DNA of 64,000 bases from Carallia brachiata (Eukaryota > Streptophyta > Magnoliopsida > Malpighiales > Rhizophoraceae): positions 753,169-817,168 of the forward strand of contig JADCRB010000001.1 of the NCBI GenBank assembly GCA_021464245.1, read 5' to 3'. Positions within the stretch are counted from its first letter, which is position 1. Every line of letters starts with the position of its first letter. The translations under genes were made by a program, and so were the position numbers. The notes under the pieces were generated by a model that had not been told where the DNA came from, did no database searches, and worked only from the letters and a program-made list of their open reading frames with translations. Positions 62,809-64,000 of the stretch are shown piece by piece.

Positions 62809-64000
62809 ATGAAGAGCAAATCTTCCTCCAACAAAAAGCTGCCAAACACAACCCCTCTCTGTGTCTTTTTCTTCCTCCACATCTTTATAATTATCTTTAT
62901 TGCTGCTCAAACAGAACCTCCTTATGTCCCCCGTGACAACATAGCTCTTGATTGTGGTTCAGACAGCGACAACACCGTACAAGGCCGGACCTGGACAGGG
63001 GACACCAGAAAACAAGTGCTGCGTTTCGAGAAATATAACGCATCAATTGTCTCTACAGCGGTTGAATACCCCACAACACTCAACGTGGTTCCTTACAGAA
63101 CCGCACGGCTCTCCCGCTCCCCGTTCAGCTACGTATTCCCCATAACTGCAGGGCCCAAGTTCGTTCGGCTCTACTTCTACCCTGCTTCCTACTCAAATTT
63201 CAACAGCTCGGCTGCCTTCTTTTCCGTCAATGCCGGGGGCTTTACCCTTCTCAGCAACTTCAGCGCCGCCCTGCACGCGCAGGTCCTCGGCCTGGAAGGC
63301 ATTTCTCGGGAGTTCTGCTTGAATGTTGAAAGTGATCGGACGCTTATGCTCACGTTTAGTCCTGCCCCTGGAATTGCAGACGCCTACGCCTTCGTTAATG
63401 GGATTGAAGTGGTTTCAATGCCTGACGATCTTTATTACAGTGCAGTGGACGATCCAGGGACCAACTTCGTTGGCCAAATCAATCCAGGCCGCATTGATAG
63501 AAGCACGGCGTTGGAGCTGATGTACCGGATAAACATTGGCGGCAATTCGCTTTCGGCTGATGAAGACACCGGCTTGTATCGCAGGTGGACCATGGACAAC
63601 GAATACCTGACAGATGCTCAACCAAGTTTTCTTTCTTCTAACTACACTATCCAACTTGTTTACAACAACCGGACCCGGTTTGCCGCGCCAGACCAAGTCT
63701 ACAGAACCGCCAGGACAATGGGGTCGGACAAGACTGTCAACGAGAATTACAGTCTTACTTGGGAATTTCCAGTTGATTCTTCGTTCACGTACTTTGTCAG
63801 GCTTCATTTCTGCCAGTTCCAGCCGCTGATTCTGGAGCTGGGGGAAAGAGGTTTTGAGATCTATATGGCCAATCAGACTGCTGAGAATCATGCCGATGTG
63901 ATCGGGTGGGCTGGTGGAAATGGGATTCCCGTGTACAGGGACTATGCCGTGCAGATTGGAGCTAAGGGAAGCGAAAAGGTACAGAATATCTCTATTGAAT
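62809..64000 (+). CDS. FERONIA-like (CrRLK1L) receptor kinase, unit D, open to the window edge
   Basis: The ATG at 62809 opens a frame without a stop through 64000, giving 397 codons. The first about 35 residues (MKSKSSSNKK, then a hydrophobic F/I/L run ending IAAQTEPP) form a signal peptide. The malectin-like ectodomain follows: DNIALDCGSDSDN, GRTWTGDT, GPKFVRLYFYPASY, GIADAYAFVNGIEVVSMPDD and YMANQTAENHADV. The kinase domain lies beyond the window. Compared with the other three copies this is the only one with an intact start and continuous frame, so it is the best candidate for a working gene of the array. FERONIA-type receptors at the plasma membrane bind RALF peptides and cell-wall pectin and act in growth, fertilisation and immunity. 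Which member this is cannot be told. Confidence 0.9.
   Translation, partial: MKSKSSSNKKLPNTTPLCVFFFLHIFIIIFIAAQTEPPYVPRDNIALDCGSDSDNTVQGRTWTGDTRKQVLRFEKYNASIVSTAVEYPTTLNVVPYRTARLSRSPFSYVFPITAGPKFVRLYFYPASYSNFNSSAAFFSVNAGGFTLLSNFSAALHAQVLGLEGISREFCLNVESDRTLMLTFSPAPGIADAYAFVNGIEVVSMPDDLYYSAVDDPGTNFVGQINPGRIDRSTALELMYRINIGGNSLSADEDTGLYRRWTMDNEYLTDAQPSFLSSNYTIQLVYNNRTRFAAPDQVYRTARTMGSDKTVNENYSLTWEFPVDSSFTYFVRLHFCQFQPLILELGERGFEIYMANQTAENHADVIGWAGGNGIPVYRDYAVQIGAKGSEKVQNISIE

Overview
The window is nuclear DNA of a flowering plant. The genes are interrupted by many short AT-rich introns with GT-AG (and one GC-AG) borders. The proteins are plant types: cytosolic RPL3, an Alba protein with RGG repeats, a four-RRM PTB, a plastid COG0212 protein, a mitochondrial ATP11 factor and FERONIA-type receptor kinases. 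There are also two LTR retrotransposons of Ty1/copia type and several MITE-like elements. The protein types suggest a dicot, possibly a woody one, but I cannot name the species.

Positions 1-26,000 hold ordinary housekeeping genes: a hypothetical SAP-like protein (minus, partial), RPL3 (plus, 5 exons, 389 aa), Alba/RGG (minus, 7 exons, 247 aa), PTB3-like (plus, 14 exons, 436 aa), COG0212 5-FCL-like (plus, 6 exons, 368 aa) and ATP11 (minus, 4 exons, 255 aa). Between them lie a 5'-truncated LINE with 14-bp target duplications, a Mutator-like MITE with 10-bp target duplications, a foldback repeat and a decayed tRNA-Asn.

Positions 27,600-64,000 form a tandem array of four units. Each unit begins with a FERONIA-like (CrRLK1L) receptor kinase, and the first three carry remnants of a ribonucleotide reductase large subunit (RNR1) gene after it. 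Unit A: frameshifted kinase 29648-32290, then only the RNR1 promoter and leader (33585-34070). Unit B: degenerate kinase 34946-42879 split by a young copia element, then an RNR1 pseudogene 45367-49360 that keeps its start. Unit C: kinase whose signal peptide is frameshifted but which is otherwise open (50929-53507), then an RNR1 fragment 55071-62077 that lacks the first exons and is split by a second copia element. Unit D: a kinase open from its signal peptide to the window edge (62809-64000). Shared and missing MITEs give the order of the duplications. The array looks like birth-and-death evolution of an expanding receptor-kinase family that carried a neighbouring housekeeping gene along with it.

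I found no CRISPR array, operon or other prokaryotic system. The main interest is the history of this array and several unusual gene structures: two microexons in PTB, a GC-AG intron in ATP11, and a copia element with near-identical LTRs but broken pol. Exon borders were inferred by eye from splice sites and family conservation.
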